This document shows positions 43,031 through 52,452 of a stretch of DNA of 64,000 nt, piece after piece. Position 1 is the first letter of the stretch; each line of letters begins with the position of its first letter. This DNA comes from Salinarimonas sp. Its GTDB lineage: Bacteria > Pseudomonadota > Alphaproteobacteria > Rhizobiales > Beijerinckiaceae. Under the pieces are notes generated by a model, which was not told the DNA's origin, made no database searches, and was given only the letters and a program-made list of their open reading frames with translations. The translations under genes and the position numbers were made by a program. The DNA lies in assembly GCA_020832565.1 (NCBI GenBank), contig JAFIEI010000013.1, forward strand, positions 1 through 64,000, read 5' to 3'.

Positions 43031-44278
43031 TTACATTCTAATAGGGGTTTTGTGACTTTCCTCGCTGCTCTTCGGATCGAGCGCGAAAAGCGGGCGCAGC
43101 TTCGTGCCGAGCCATGTCCCGGGCAGGGCGGCGATGATCCAGATCCAGCCGTGCAGGCTGCCCGAGGCGACGCCCGAGAAGAAGGCGCTGATATTGCAGC
43201 CGAGCGCCATGCGCGCGCCGTAGCCCAAAAGCAGACCGCCGATAATCGCGGCAGCCAGCGGGCCGATGCCGATCCGCCAGCCGGGGCGGAAGCGCCCCGC
43301 GAGGCCGGCGGCGAGGAAGGCGCCGAGCACGAGCGACACGTTCATCAACGTCATCGCATCCAGCATCAGCGGGCGATGCAAAAGGTCGACACGGGTTGGC
43401 TCGTCCCAATAGACCCAGAAGAACGGATCATCGATATGCAGGTGATCGACCACGAGCGAGCCCCAGGTCGCGAAGGACTGGGTGATCGCCCAAGGCCGCC
43501 CGGCAACGACGAGGGTCGCGGCGTTCAGCAGCGCGAGCGCAAGTGCCGCCCAGGCGAACGGCCAGGGTCCGGTGAGGAAATTGCGCGGATGGCGCGTGAA
43601 GATCGGCTCGACATGGCCGTGAAGGCGGCGTTCACGCCGGGCGACGGCGAAGGCGATCGCGGCGAAGAGAGCCAGTTGCAGGGCAAGCGCCGGCCACATG
43701 CCGAGCGTTTCCGGCAGCGAGATCGGGGGCAGGGCGGGCAGCGCCTCCCAGCGCTCGATATCCCAGGCGCCGATCGTCATGCCTACGATGAAGAAGAACA
43801 GCGTGATCATGCTGCGCGTATCGCCGCCGCCCGACGTATACAGCGTCCCCGAAGCGCAGCCGCCACCGAGCTGCATGCCGATCCCGAATAGAAAGGCCCC
43901 GATCGCGACCTCCCAGCCCGCCGGAAAGACGAACCCGCGCACCGGGTTGCCGAAGACTGAGCCGGCTTCGATCGCGGGAAAGAAGATCAGCACGGCCACC
44001 GCCAGCATCAGCATCTGGGCGCGCACCGAGGCGCTCTTGCCGCGTGTGATCAGTACGCGATAGGCGCCGGTGAAACCGAAAGCGGCGTGATAGAGCGCGA
44101 ATCCGAGGCCCGCACCGATCAGCCAGAGTGTGGCGAGACGCCAGCCCGTATCGGTGAAGATATGCCCGGCCATGCCCAGAAGCGCTGCGACCGCCAGCAC
44201 GATGACGACGCGCTGCGGCTGCGGCAGAACCGTCGACCCGGCGCCGGGCAGGGGCTGTGAGGCAGGGCGGCTCGTCAT
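43031..44278 (-). CDS. YeeE/YedE family transporter (thiosulfate/sulfur-compound importer)
   Basis: A 415-residue inner-membrane protein with about ten hydrophobic helices and a tandem half-repeat. The conserved cysteine motifs of the YeeE/YedE (TsuA) family are present: GIGMQLGGGCASGTLYTSGGG and GARMALGCNISAFFSG. Members import thiosulfate or related sulfur compounds through those cysteines. It is the first gene of the minus-strand operon with fccAB and soxYZ, 91 bp upstream of fccA, which supports a sulfur substrate. Confidence 0.9.
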   Translation of the reverse strand: MTSRPASQPLPGAGSTVLPQPQRVVIVLAVAALLGMAGHIFTDTGWRLATLWLIGAGLGFALYHAAFGFTGAYRVLITRGKSASVRAQMLMLAVAVLIFFPAIEAGSVFGNPVRGFVFPAGWEVAIGAFLFGIGMQLGGGCASGTLYTSGGGDTRSMITLFFFIVGMTIGAWDIERWEALPALPPISLPETLGMWPALALQLALFAAIAFAVARRERRLHGHVEPIFTRHPRNFLTGPWPFAWAALALALLNAATLVVAGRPWAITQSFATWGSLVVDHLHIDDPFFWVYWDEPTRVDLLHRPLMLDAMTLMNVSLVLGAFLAAGLAGRFRPGWRIGIGPLAAAIIGGLLLGYGARMALGCNISAFFSGVASGSLHGWIWIIAALPGTWLGTKLRPLFALDPKSSEESHKTPIRM

Positions 44279-44362
44279 TACGGATTATCCTTGTGCGTCC
44301 ATTCCTTCTGATTGGCGCAATCGGCAAAAAAATGCAACGCACCCTGTATGACGTAGCGTAAT

Positions 44363-44380
44363 AACACATCTTTGTGTGTT
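44363..44380. promoter_or_regulatory. Inverted repeat between the sulfur operon and the ATP-grasp gene
   Basis: AACACA / TGTGTT arms (44363-44368 with 44375-44380) with a 6-nt spacer lie in the 154-bp divergent gap. Such a site could be an operator shared by both directions, for instance for an ArsR-type sulfur repressor, but no regulator gene adjoins. Confidence 0.4.
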
Positions 44381-44432
44381 TATCTTGAAATACCGTTGTC
44401 ATCGCGTATTTAGGGCTCAAAGGAGATCAGTC

Positions 44433-45386
44433 ATGTCACAGATCCTGCCCGCAACCGACACGCTCGACCCGCGCATTCATGTCCTGCACGAGAATGACGA
44501 ATGGGTCGCGCCCCTGCGCGCCGCCTTCGCGGAGCGTGGCGCCCCGTTCGCCGAATGGTTCCTCGATACCGGCGGTCTGGATCTGCGCGCGGCCCCGCCG
44601 CCGGGGGTGTTCTACAATCGCATGTCGGCTTCGTCGCATACGCGCGGGCACCGCTATGCGCCGGAATTCACGGGTGCGGTCCTCGCCTGGCTGGAGCGCC
44701 ATGGTCGCCGCGTCGTCAATGGTGGTCGTGCCTTGCAACTCGAGATAAGCAAGGTCGCGCAATACGAGGCGCTCGCGGCCTTCGGCGTACCGGTTCCCGA
44801 TACCCTCGCAGTGGTCGGGCGCGGACAGATCGCGCAGGCCGCCGGGTCTCTCGGCTTTCCGGTGATCCTGAAGCACAACCGTGCCGGCAAGGGGCTCGGC
44901 GTGCAACTGTTCAATGATCCCCAAGCCCTGTCCGCCTATCTCGATTCGGACGGGTTCGAGGAGCCGCTGGACGGGATCACGCTGGTGCAGCGCTATATCG
45001 CCGCGCCGGAGCCCTTCATCACGCGGCTCGAATTCGTGGGCGGGCGGTTCCTCTATGCGGTTCGCGTCGATACCAGTGAAGGCTTCGAACTCTGCCCGGC
45101 GGATGTCTGCGCGATTCCCGCCGACGGCGCGGCTGCGCCCCTGCCGGCGGGCGAAAAGTTTCGCATCGATCCCGATTTCGACACGCCCCTCATTCCCCTT
45201 CTGGAGAAGGTGATGGCGGCCAACGATATCCAGATCGCCGGCATCGAGGTCATCCGTGATGCGCAGGGACGCCTCTATGCCTATGACATCAACACCAACA
45301 CCAATTACAACCCCGATGCGGAGGCGAAGGCCGGCATCTACGGGATGCGCGCGATCGCCGAGTACCTGCATGGGCTGCTGGATTGA
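44433..45386 (+). CDS. ATP-grasp (RimK-like) ligase
   Basis: A 317-residue cytoplasmic protein with an ATP-grasp fold: LQLEISKVAQYEALAAFGVP, the P-loop-like lysine region GFPVILKHNRAGKGLGVQLF, and the metal-binding YDINTNTNYN near the C-terminus (NTNTN replaces the NxN pattern of the fold). RimK-type enzymes ligate glutamate or other amino acids to a carboxylate. The substrate is not identifiable. AGGAGAT lies 6 nt upstream of the ATG at 44433. It is divergent from the sulfur-transporter gene and may share its control region. Confidence 0.85.
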   Translation: MSQILPATDTLDPRIHVLHENDEWVAPLRAAFAERGAPFAEWFLDTGGLDLRAAPPPGVFYNRMSASSHTRGHRYAPEFTGAVLAWLERHGRRVVNGGRALQLEISKVAQYEALAAFGVPVPDTLAVVGRGQIAQAAGSLGFPVILKHNRAGKGLGVQLFNDPQALSAYLDSDGFEEPLDGITLVQRYIAAPEPFITRLEFVGGRFLYAVRVDTSEGFELCPADVCAIPADGAAAPLPAGEKFRIDPDFDTPLIPLLEKVMAANDIQIAGIEVIRDAQGRLYAYDINTNTNYNPDAEAKAGIYGMRAIAEYLHGLLD

Positions 45387-45536
45387 GCGGGCCATGCAGA
45401 TGATGCTCGCAAAGATGATTGCGCCGCACAGATAATGTTAGGAAAAATTACGAGAAAAGCTGATTTGAATTGATGTGATTGCGAATCCTTTACATGTTTC
45501 CCCTACGGTCGGCGCATGCAGTCGACCGGCGGGACC

Positions 45537-48500
45537 ATGACCAGACGCGACACTCCGTCCCTTCTACGCACGGCCTTTGCCGTAACCGGCGGAGTGATCG
45601 TGCTCATCTGCATGCTGGCGGCGATGGCCTGGCGCGCGGATGTGGCGGAGCGAAACCTTCAGGACGAGACGCGTGTGGCGATCGATGCCGTCGCCGACAT
45701 GCTCGATGCCCGCCTCCTGGAAGCCGCAATGCATGACGAAGCCCGCAGCGTTGCGGCGCGGGATCGTGTCGCGCGGCTGGTGACGACGCTTGCGACGCTT
45801 CCAGACTACCCGATTGCCGGGATCGCCCTGATACCCGACGGCGGCAGGCCGATCCTGATGGGGGCGGATCCCCGGTTGGAGTTCGACCCGGCGGAGGCGG
45901 TGCGCGTCAATGGTGCCGGGATGCGGGGTTCGGCAGGCGACGCGGACCTCACGCTGGTCGCATCGGTTCGGCGGTTAGAGGGCGGCAATGCGGTGGTGCA
46001 TGCCGTGATCCCGGCAGAGCAACTGCTCGAAGCGCGCGAAACGGCGCGCCATCGCACGATGACCCTGTTCGCGCCGCTGATCGTCCTCTTGTTGCTCGGT
46101 AGTGTGATCTTCCACTACCGGTGGGGTAGCGGCGCCCGCAATTCGCGCACGCTGCGCAGTGTCGAAACCGTCTATTTCGCCGTCTTCGGTTGCGCCACGA
46201 TGCTGATCATGGCGATTGCCATTCACGATGCGCGTACCGATCGGGCGTATCGCGACTTCAGCCGGACCGCGCATCACCTCGGCCAGCAGGTGAATGTCAC
46301 GCTGGCTCGGGCAGTATCGACGCTGCCTAACCTGAATCGCGATTCCTCGGCCGCACAGACCCGAGTCGCGCATGATCTCCTGCGCGCCTACATCCTGCAC
46401 GATACGCTCGGCTCCGCAGTGGCACGGGGAACGGCGGTTATGGTTGGCTTGAAGACCGCAGGCGCCGATGGCCGGCACATGCCTGTCGGGGTGGTCCAGG
46501 GATTCGACCCCGACGCTGCGGCCCGTAGTGCGGAAAGATGCGGTTCGGGTGGCATATGCCGGTTCGTGCCGATCTTCGCAGCCGACGGCGTCGTGTTGCT
46601 CGGTCTCGCAGCGCCGCACGAGGCAACACCATCGTTCATCGAATCCGCAGCGCCATCGTTTGCCGTGGGCCTGCCGCTCACATTGGGGCTGACGCTCGTC
46701 AGCTTCTTCGTCGGCGGGCGTCGCGCCCGAACGGAGGCGGTGTTGCGCGAGCGCGCCGTAGCCCTGCGTGCGAGCGAGGCACGCTTCCGGGCTCTGCTTT
46801 CGAGCATCGACGACGTCGTTCTCGTCCTCGACCGCGATGCCCGCTTCAGCGATGTCTTCGTGCCCGAGGCGCAGCGTCGCGTCTTCGATCCCGCCGGGTT
46901 GAGCGGCCGCACGCTCGAAGAGGCATCGCTGCCACCCGGTCTCGCCGGGCTGATCGGTGAAAGCATGAGGCAGGTGCGCGAATGCGGCATTCCGGCGACC
47001 ATCGATTTTCCCGTCGCCTGCGAGGGGGAGGAGCTCTGGTACGACCTGCGCCTGTCGCCTCTGCGGGACGCCGCCGGTGAAGCGCAGGGGGTGATCGGTG
47101 TCGCGCGGGAGACCACGCAGGCGCGCCGGGCGCAGATTCGCCTCGAACAGCGCGAAGCCTTCATGCGCCTCCTGACCGCGCTGTCGACGCAATTCGTCAA
47201 CATGCGTGATGCCGATTGGGACAACCTCGTCACCCTCGCACTCCAGCGCATAGGACGTTTCTGCCAGGCCGATCGCAGCTATCTCTTCGTCTTCGATGCC
47301 GATGCCCATACCATGACCAATACCCATGAATGGTCGGCTCAGGGAATCGCGCCGCAGATCGATGCCCTTCAGGGAATCCCCGTTCCGGCGATGTCGGCGG
47401 TATTCCGACATCTGGCCAACCACGAGACCGTCATCGTCAACGATGTGGCGAGCCTGCCAGCGAGCTGGAGTGACGAGCGGAGTCTTTTCGAGGCGCAGGA
47501 TATCCGGTCGGTCATACTCATGCCCGTCGTCGAAGACGAGACGCTCATCGGTTTCGTCGGCTTCGATGCCGTCGCAGCCCCACGCGAGTGGAGCGCGCTG
47601 GAGAGCCACTTGCTGCGCGTCTTCGCCGATATCCTGGCCAGCGCCATGGCACGCAGGCGTGCCGACGCCGCTTTGCGCATGAGCGAGGAGCGTTATCGCG
47701 ACGTGGTCAATCGCGTGCGCGAGGTCATCTTCCGCACGGATTTGCACGGCCGGCTGACCTTCCTGAACGACGCTTTCGAAAACCTGCTCGGAATCCCGTC
47801 CGAGGAAGCGCTCGGGGCGGATATCGACGGCTTTATGGATGCGCGCGACAGCGAAGCCTTCCGCAAGCGTCTCGCCAGGCTCTTCGCCGGGGGTGTGGGA
47901 GAGCTGCGCTGGGAGGCGCGTTGCACGCACCGCGTCGGCGAGCCGCGCAGGGTGGAGATCTATTGCGAGGCCGAATACGACGCGCAAGGCGAGGTGGTCG
48001 GCATCTTCGGCACGATGGTCGACATCACCGAGCGTCACGCGGCACTGGAGGAGGTCGAGCGGCTCGCCTTCTTCGACGCGCTCACCAATCTTCCCAACCG
48101 TCCGCAACTGATGCATCGGCTGGGTGAGGCGATGGCGGACACGGCTGCATCGGGGCGGCACGGGGCGCTGCTGTTTCTCGACCTCGACAATTTCAAGACG
48201 CTCAACGACACGTTCGGGCACGACAAGGGCGACCGGCTGCTCATCGCCGTGGCCGAGCGCCTGCGCAGTCGTGTCGGCGAGAATGATCTCGTGGCGCGGC
48301 TGGGCGGGGACGAGTTCGTCGTCATCCTGCGCAATCTCTCGCCGGACATGCGCGAGGCACGGGTACAGTCGCAGCAGGTGGCCGAGCGGCTGCGATCCAG
48401 TCTCAACGGTGCCTACGATCTCGCCGGCCACAATCACTACGTCTCGCCGAGTATCGGCATCCGCGTTTTCGGTTCGGAGACGCGCGATGTCGAGACGCTG

Positions 48501-49391
48501 CTGCGCCACGCCGATCTCGCGATGTATCAGGCGAAGGCGAGCGGACGCGACAATATCTGCTTCTTCACGGTCGAGATGGAGCAGGCCGTCATGCGCCGCT
48601 CCGGCCTCGAGGCGGATCTGCGCATCGCGCTCGAGGAAGACGAGTTCTTCCTGCACCTCCAGCCGCAGGTCGATCGCGTCGGCGCGATCACGGGGGCCGA
48701 AGCGCTCGTGCGCTGGCGCCATCCCGAGCGCGGATTCGTCTCTCCGGCGGATTTCATCCCCGTGGCGGAGGAGACCGGGTTGATCGTTCCGATCGGGCGC
48801 AATGTCGTCGAAATGGCCTGTGCACAGCTCGCCCGGATTCAGGCCGAGACGGGCGATCGCGCCTTCACCATGGCGATCAACATCAGCACGCGGCAGTTCC
48901 GCGAGCCCGATTTCGCGACGATGATGGAGCTCGCGGCAAGACGCCACCGGGTCGATCCCGCCTGTATCAAGCTGGAGCTGACCGAAAGCCTGTTCCTCGA
49001 CGATATGGAATTCGCACTGGAGCGCATGCGCGCCTTGCGCAATGGCGGGTTCCGGTTTTCGCTCGATGATTTCGGTACCGGATATTCCTCGCTGACCTAT
49101 CTGAGGCGGCTGCCCTTCGACGAAATCAAGGTCGACCAGGCCTTCGTGGCCGATATTCTGGAGAGCGAGCGGGCTGCGACCATCGTCGAGACCATCATCC
49201 GCATGGGCAAGGCGCTCGATCTGACGGTCATCGCCGAGGGTGTCGAGACGGCTGGCCAGCTGACGCGTCTGCTGGAGGGGGGCTGCGAGGCTTATCAGGG
49301 CTACTTCTTCGGCCGCCCCGTGCCGATGGATGAATTCCTCGAAACCCTGCGCGAGCGTCGCGCGTTTCTCGATTCCGCCGGCAACGCCTGA
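45537..49391 (+). CDS. Membrane-bound PAS-GAF-PAS-GGDEF-EAL protein
   Basis: A 1284-residue signalling protein that makes and/or degrades cyclic di-GMP. Two membrane-flanked extracytoplasmic sensors are predicted (TM1 about 12-30, TM2 about 175-192, TM3 about 213-230, TM4 about 372-390). The cytoplasm then holds PAS (405-530), GAF (540-690), PAS (705-825), a GGDEF domain with intact RLGGDEF, and an EAL domain with intact GAEALVRW and [10 protein letters not shown]. No RxxD inhibitory site precedes GGDEF. A start at 45516 is possible. It stands alone between the ATP-grasp gene and gloA. Confidence 0.93.
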   Translation: MTRRDTPSLLRTAFAVTGGVIVLICMLAAMAWRADVAERNLQDETRVAIDAVADMLDARLLEAAMHDEARSVAARDRVARLVTTLATLPDYPIAGIALIPDGGRPILMGADPRLEFDPAEAVRVNGAGMRGSAGDADLTLVASVRRLEGGNAVVHAVIPAEQLLEARETARHRTMTLFAPLIVLLLLGSVIFHYRWGSGARNSRTLRSVETVYFAVFGCATMLIMAIAIHDARTDRAYRDFSRTAHHLGQQVNVTLARAVSTLPNLNRDSSAAQTRVAHDLLRAYILHDTLGSAVARGTAVMVGLKTAGADGRHMPVGVVQGFDPDAAARSAERCGSGGICRFVPIFAADGVVLLGLAAPHEATPSFIESAAPSFAVGLPLTLGLTLVSFFVGGRRARTEAVLRERAVALRASEARFRALLSSIDDVVLVLDRDARFSDVFVPEAQRRVFDPAGLSGRTLEEASLPPGLAGLIGESMRQVRECGIPATIDFPVACEGEELWYDLRLSPLRDAAGEAQGVIGVARETTQARRAQIRLEQREAFMRLLTALSTQFVNMRDADWDNLVTLALQRIGRFCQADRSYLFVFDADAHTMTNTHEWSAQGIAPQIDALQGIPVPAMSAVFRHLANHETVIVNDVASLPASWSDERSLFEAQDIRSVILMPVVEDETLIGFVGFDAVAAPREWSALESHLLRVFADILASAMARRRADAALRMSEERYRDVVNRVREVIFRTDLHGRLTFLNDAFENLLGIPSEEALGADIDGFMDARDSEAFRKRLARLFAGGVGELRWEARCTHRVGEPRRVEIYCEAEYDAQGEVVGIFGTMVDITERHAALEEVERLAFFDALTNLPNRPQLMHRLGEAMADTAASGRHGALLFLDLDNFKTLNDTFGHDKGDRLLIAVAERLRSRVGENDLVARLGGDEFVVILRNLSPDMREARVQSQQVAERLRSSLNGAYDLAGHNHYVSPSIGIRVFGSETRDVETLLRHADLAMYQAKASGRDNICFFTVEMEQAVMRRSGLEADLRIALEEDEFFLHLQPQVDRVGAITGAEALVRWRHPERGFVSPADFIPVAEETGLIVPIGRNVVEMACAQLARIQAETGDRAFTMAINISTRQFREPDFATMMELAARRHRVDPACIKLELTESLFLDDMEFALERMRALRNGGFRFSLDDFGTGYSSLTYLRRLPFDEIKVDQAFVADILESERAATIVETIIRMGKALDLTVIAEGVETAGQLTRLLEGGCEAYQGYFFGRPVPMDEFLETLRERRAFLDSAGNA

Positions 49392-49500
49392 GCCGCGTGC
49401 AATTCATCGAGGCGACATGCGCGGTTTGCGCCGTTCGGTGCGTTTGACAGCGCCACGGGCGTCGCCCCATATCCATGGGGAATTCAAGGAGAGGAAGAAC

Positions 49501-49941
49501 ATGGAATATCTCCACACGATGATCCGCGTCGGCGATGTCGACAAGGCGCTCGATTTCTTCTGCAACAAACTCGGCATGACGGAAGTGCGTCGGGTCGAGA
49601 ACGAGAAGGGTCGCTTTACCCTGATCTTTCTCGCTGCGGAGAACGATATCGAGCGCGCGCAGGAAACCCGCGCCCCGCTGCTCGAACTGACCTATAACTG
49701 GGACGAGCATGAATATGCGGGCGGGCGCAATTTCGGCCATCTCGCCTATCGCGTCGACGATATCTACGCCACCTGCCAGAAATTGATGGATCAGGGTGTG
49801 ACCATAAACCGCCCGCCGCGCGACGGCTACATGGCCTTCGTCAAGTCGCCCGACGGGATCTCGATCGAACTCCTGCAGCGCGGCGAGCCGCTGCCGTCAC
49901 AGGAGCCCTGGGCGTCCATGGAGAATACCGGCAGCTGGTAA
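49501..49941 (+). CDS. gloA: Lactoylglutathione lyase (glyoxalase I)
   Basis: A 146-residue metalloenzyme of the vicinal-oxygen-chelate fold that converts the methylglyoxal-glutathione hemithioacetal to S-lactoylglutathione. The four metal ligands fall in HTMIRVGD (His5), LLELTYNW (Glu), FGHLAYRV (His) and ISIELLQ (Glu). Signature segments FFCNKLGM and KSPDGISIE are as in E. coli GloA. AAGGAGAGG precedes the ATG, which fixes the start well inside the longer open frame. Confidence 0.96.
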   Translation: MEYLHTMIRVGDVDKALDFFCNKLGMTEVRRVENEKGRFTLIFLAAENDIERAQETRAPLLELTYNWDEHEYAGGRNFGHLAYRVDDIYATCQKLMDQGVTINRPPRDGYMAFVKSPDGISIELLQRGEPLPSQEPWASMENTGSW

Positions 49942-50008
49942 GCACGATCCCGCCGCCGCGCCGATGCGTCGCGTGGCGGCGATTGCCACGATCTGATCTG
50001 GTGCGATA

Positions 50009-50707
50009 ATGACGCAGCGCAATATCGCGACAGATCCTCCGTTCACGCCACCAAGCAGCGTGAAATGGGTATATGACCCCGCCGAACTCTGGGCGGACGG
50101 GGTCGTGCATGTGGCCGGCATTCTCGCGGCTCTGATTGGCGTCGCCCTGCTCATGGGCTTTGCGGCTCCGTCAGCGGAGCCGGCCCTCGTCATCGCGCTC
50201 GGCATCTATGCCGGTGGTCTCGTTGCGGTGAAAACGATCTCGGCGCTCTACAACATGTGGCCGGCCTCAAAGGTGAAATGGGTCCTGCGCCGCTACGACC
50301 ATGCGGCGATCTATCTTCTGATCGCAGGCACTTACACGCCCTTCCTGATCCTGCTCGAGGACCGCGTCGTCGCCTTGAGCCTGCTCGGTCTGGTCTGGTT
50401 GATCGCGCTGATCGGTATTGCGCTGAAGATTATTCTGCCGGGACGTTTCGACAGGCTCGCACTGTTTCTCTATCTCGGCATGGGCTGGAGCGGGCTGGCG
50501 GCGGGCGGTGCGGTCTACGGGTCGCTCTCGGGCCTGACGCTGGGGCTGATCGCTGCGGGCGGCATCACCTATTCCACAGGCGTGATCTTCCACCTGTGGA
50601 AGCGATTGCGTTTCCACAACGCCATCTGGCACGTCTTCGTGCTGGCGGGCAGCGCCTTCTTCTATGCCGCGATCTGGGATGCGACGCTGGGCAGCCTCGC
50701 TGCCTGA
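50009..50707 (+). CDS. Hemolysin III / PAQR-family membrane protein
   Basis: A 232-residue protein with seven predicted transmembrane helices. The family fingerprint is YDHAAIYLLIAGTYTPFLI near residue 95, plus ELWADGVVHVAGI at the N-terminus and HNAIWHVFVLAGSAFFYAAI at the C-terminus. His and Asp residues in these places bind zinc in PAQR receptors and may do so here. Despite the name, haemolysis is not a proven role. It converges on mutM with an 8-bp gap. Confidence 0.92.
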   Translation: MTQRNIATDPPFTPPSSVKWVYDPAELWADGVVHVAGILAALIGVALLMGFAAPSAEPALVIALGIYAGGLVAVKTISALYNMWPASKVKWVLRRYDHAAIYLLIAGTYTPFLILLEDRVVALSLLGLVWLIALIGIALKIILPGRFDRLALFLYLGMGWSGLAAGGAVYGSLSGLTLGLIAAGGITYSTGVIFHLWKRLRFHNAIWHVFVLAGSAFFYAAIWDATLGSLAA

Positions 50708-50715
50708 GCGCCCGC

Positions 50716-51600
50716 TTAGCGCTTCTGGCAGCGCGGGCAGTAGAAGGTCGAGCGCCCCGATTGCACGATGCGCGTCACAGTGCCGCCGCAGCCCGGCATG
50801 ACGCAGGGCTCGCCCTCGCGGTCATAGACGCGAAACGCGTGCTGAAAATAACCGAGCGTGCCGTCCGTATGCGCGAAGTCACGCAGGGTCGAGCCGCCGG
50901 CGGCGACGGCCTCGGTGAGGACGTCGCGGATCGTTTCCGCGAGCAGATGCGCCGAGGCGCGCGGGCGACCGGTCTTCGTGGCGATGCTGCCCGCCGGCGC
51001 TTCCGGATGGAGACGGGCGCGAAACAAAGCTTCGCAAACATAGATATTGCCCAGCCCCGCAATCAGCCGCTGATCGAGCAATGCCGCCTTGAGCGGGGCG
51101 AACTTGCCGGCAAACAGTTTCGCGAGCACCTCGCCGGAAAGCGCGTTGCCGAGAGGCTCCAGCCCCAACCCCTTGAAATGCTTGCATTCCGTGAGACCCT
51201 CGCTCGGGACGAGATCCATATAGCCGAAGCGGCGCACGTCGTTATAGGTGATGCGCGCATCACCTTCGAGCGAGAAGATCACATGGTCGTGGATCGCGCC
51301 CGCGCCGGGTTCGCGGTGGAATTCGCCGGGGGCGACCAGGGCCTCCGGCGTCTCGATCAGGAAGCGACCCGTCATGCCCAGATGCATGATCAGCGCTTCG
51401 CCGGTGGAGAGCCGCGCCACGAGATATTTCGCCCGCCGCTCGAGCGAATCGATCCGCGCCCCTGTGAGCCGCTCGGCGAAACGGGCAGGGAAGGGGAAGC
51501 GCAGATCGGGCCGGTTCACGCGCATCCGCGTGATGCGCCGCCCCTCCATGCAGGGCTGCAGACCCCGGCGGACGGTTTCCACTTCTGGCAGTTCAGGCAT
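50716..51600 (-). CDS. mutM: Formamidopyrimidine-DNA glycosylase
   Basis: MutM (Fpg) excises 8-oxoguanine and ring-opened purines. The 294-residue protein begins [15 protein letters not shown], with Pro1 (after Met removal) as nucleophile and Glu2 as general acid. It has the conserved H2TH region ([20 protein letters not shown]) and a C-terminal zinc finger (four Cys in [10 protein letters not shown] ... YCPRCQ). It is divergent from ubiE, which begins 102 bp away. Confidence 0.97.
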   Translation of the reverse strand: MPELPEVETVRRGLQPCMEGRRITRMRVNRPDLRFPFPARFAERLTGARIDSLERRAKYLVARLSTGEALIMHLGMTGRFLIETPEALVAPGEFHREPGAGAIHDHVIFSLEGDARITYNDVRRFGYMDLVPSEGLTECKHFKGLGLEPLGNALSGEVLAKLFAGKFAPLKAALLDQRLIAGLGNIYVCEALFRARLHPEAPAGSIATKTGRPRASAHLLAETIRDVLTEAVAAGGSTLRDFAHTDGTLGYFQHAFRVYDREGEPCVMPGCGGTVTRIVQSGRSTFYCPRCQKR

Positions 51601-51701
51601 TGATTGCGCGCCCCGTGACGAAATTCCTCGCTGCCTTACATAGCCAGAGGCGCGCGGTTTCGCTATCAGGGAGCCGTGAGTTTCACAAAGCGGGCGGCAT
51701 C

Positions 51702-52451
51702 ATGAGCGGCGACACCACGCATTTCGGCTATCAGGACATTCCGCTGGAGGAAAAGCAGGGACGCGTCGACGACGTGTTCCGGTCTGTGGCGCGGCGCTAC
51801 GACATCATGAACGACCTGATGAGCGCAGGCCTCCATCGCCCCTGGAAGGACGCGATGGCGACCGCCCTCTCGCCCTCGCGTACGCGCCCCTTCAAGCATC
51901 TCGACGTGGCCGGGGGCACCGGCGATGTCGCCTTTCGCATCCTCGATCGCGGCGGGCCACAAACCCATGTCACCGTGCTTGATATCAACGGCGACATGCT
52001 CGATGTCGGGCGCGAACGCGTCCCGGCGCGGCATGCGGGGCAGGTCGATTTCGTTGAGGCCAATGCCGAGGATCTGCCCTTCGACGATAAGAGCTTCGAC
52101 GGCTACACCATCGCCTTCGGCATCCGCAACGTGCCGCGCATGGAGCGCGCGCTCGCCGAGGCATTTCGCGTGCTGCGGCCCGGGGGGCGGTTCCTCTGCC
52201 TCGAATTCTCCAAGGTCGACATGCCGGGCCTCGACAAGGTCTATGACCTTTATTCCTTCAACGTCATTCCGCAGATGGGCAAGATGGTGACGGGCGATGC
52301 CGAGAGCTATCGCTATCTGGTCGAATCGATCCGCCGCTTCCCGTCGCCCGGCCTGTTCGGGCAGATGATCGAGGAGGCCGGCTTCAAGCGTGTGACCTGG
52401 AAGCCGATGACCGGCGGGATCGTCTGCCTGCATTCCGGCTGGAAGATCTGA
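51702..52451 (+). CDS. ubiE: Ubiquinone/menaquinone methyltransferase
   Basis: UbiE methylates C2 of the demethoxyubiquinol intermediate (and demethylmenaquinol where present). The 249-residue class-I SAM methyltransferase has [17 protein letters not shown] (SAM loop), [31 protein letters not shown] and [25 protein letters not shown]. The start at 51702 gives the usual length; an earlier in-frame ATG at 51600 is not favoured. The ubiB gene begins 1 bp after its stop. Confidence 0.96.
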   Translation: MSGDTTHFGYQDIPLEEKQGRVDDVFRSVARRYDIMNDLMSAGLHRPWKDAMATALSPSRTRPFKHLDVAGGTGDVAFRILDRGGPQTHVTVLDINGDMLDVGRERVPARHAGQVDFVEANAEDLPFDDKSFDGYTIAFGIRNVPRMERALAEAFRVLRPGGRFLCLEFSKVDMPGLDKVYDLYSFNVIPQMGKMVTGDAESYRYLVESIRRFPSPGLFGQMIEEAGFKRVTWKPMTGGIVCLHSGWKI

Positions 52452-52452
52452 C

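Noticed and set aside
45975-48947. A 990-residue open frame on the minus strand
   Set aside because: It is antisense to the PAS-GGDEF-EAL gene, has no recognisable domain and the composition of a reverse-frame shadow in high-GC DNA.
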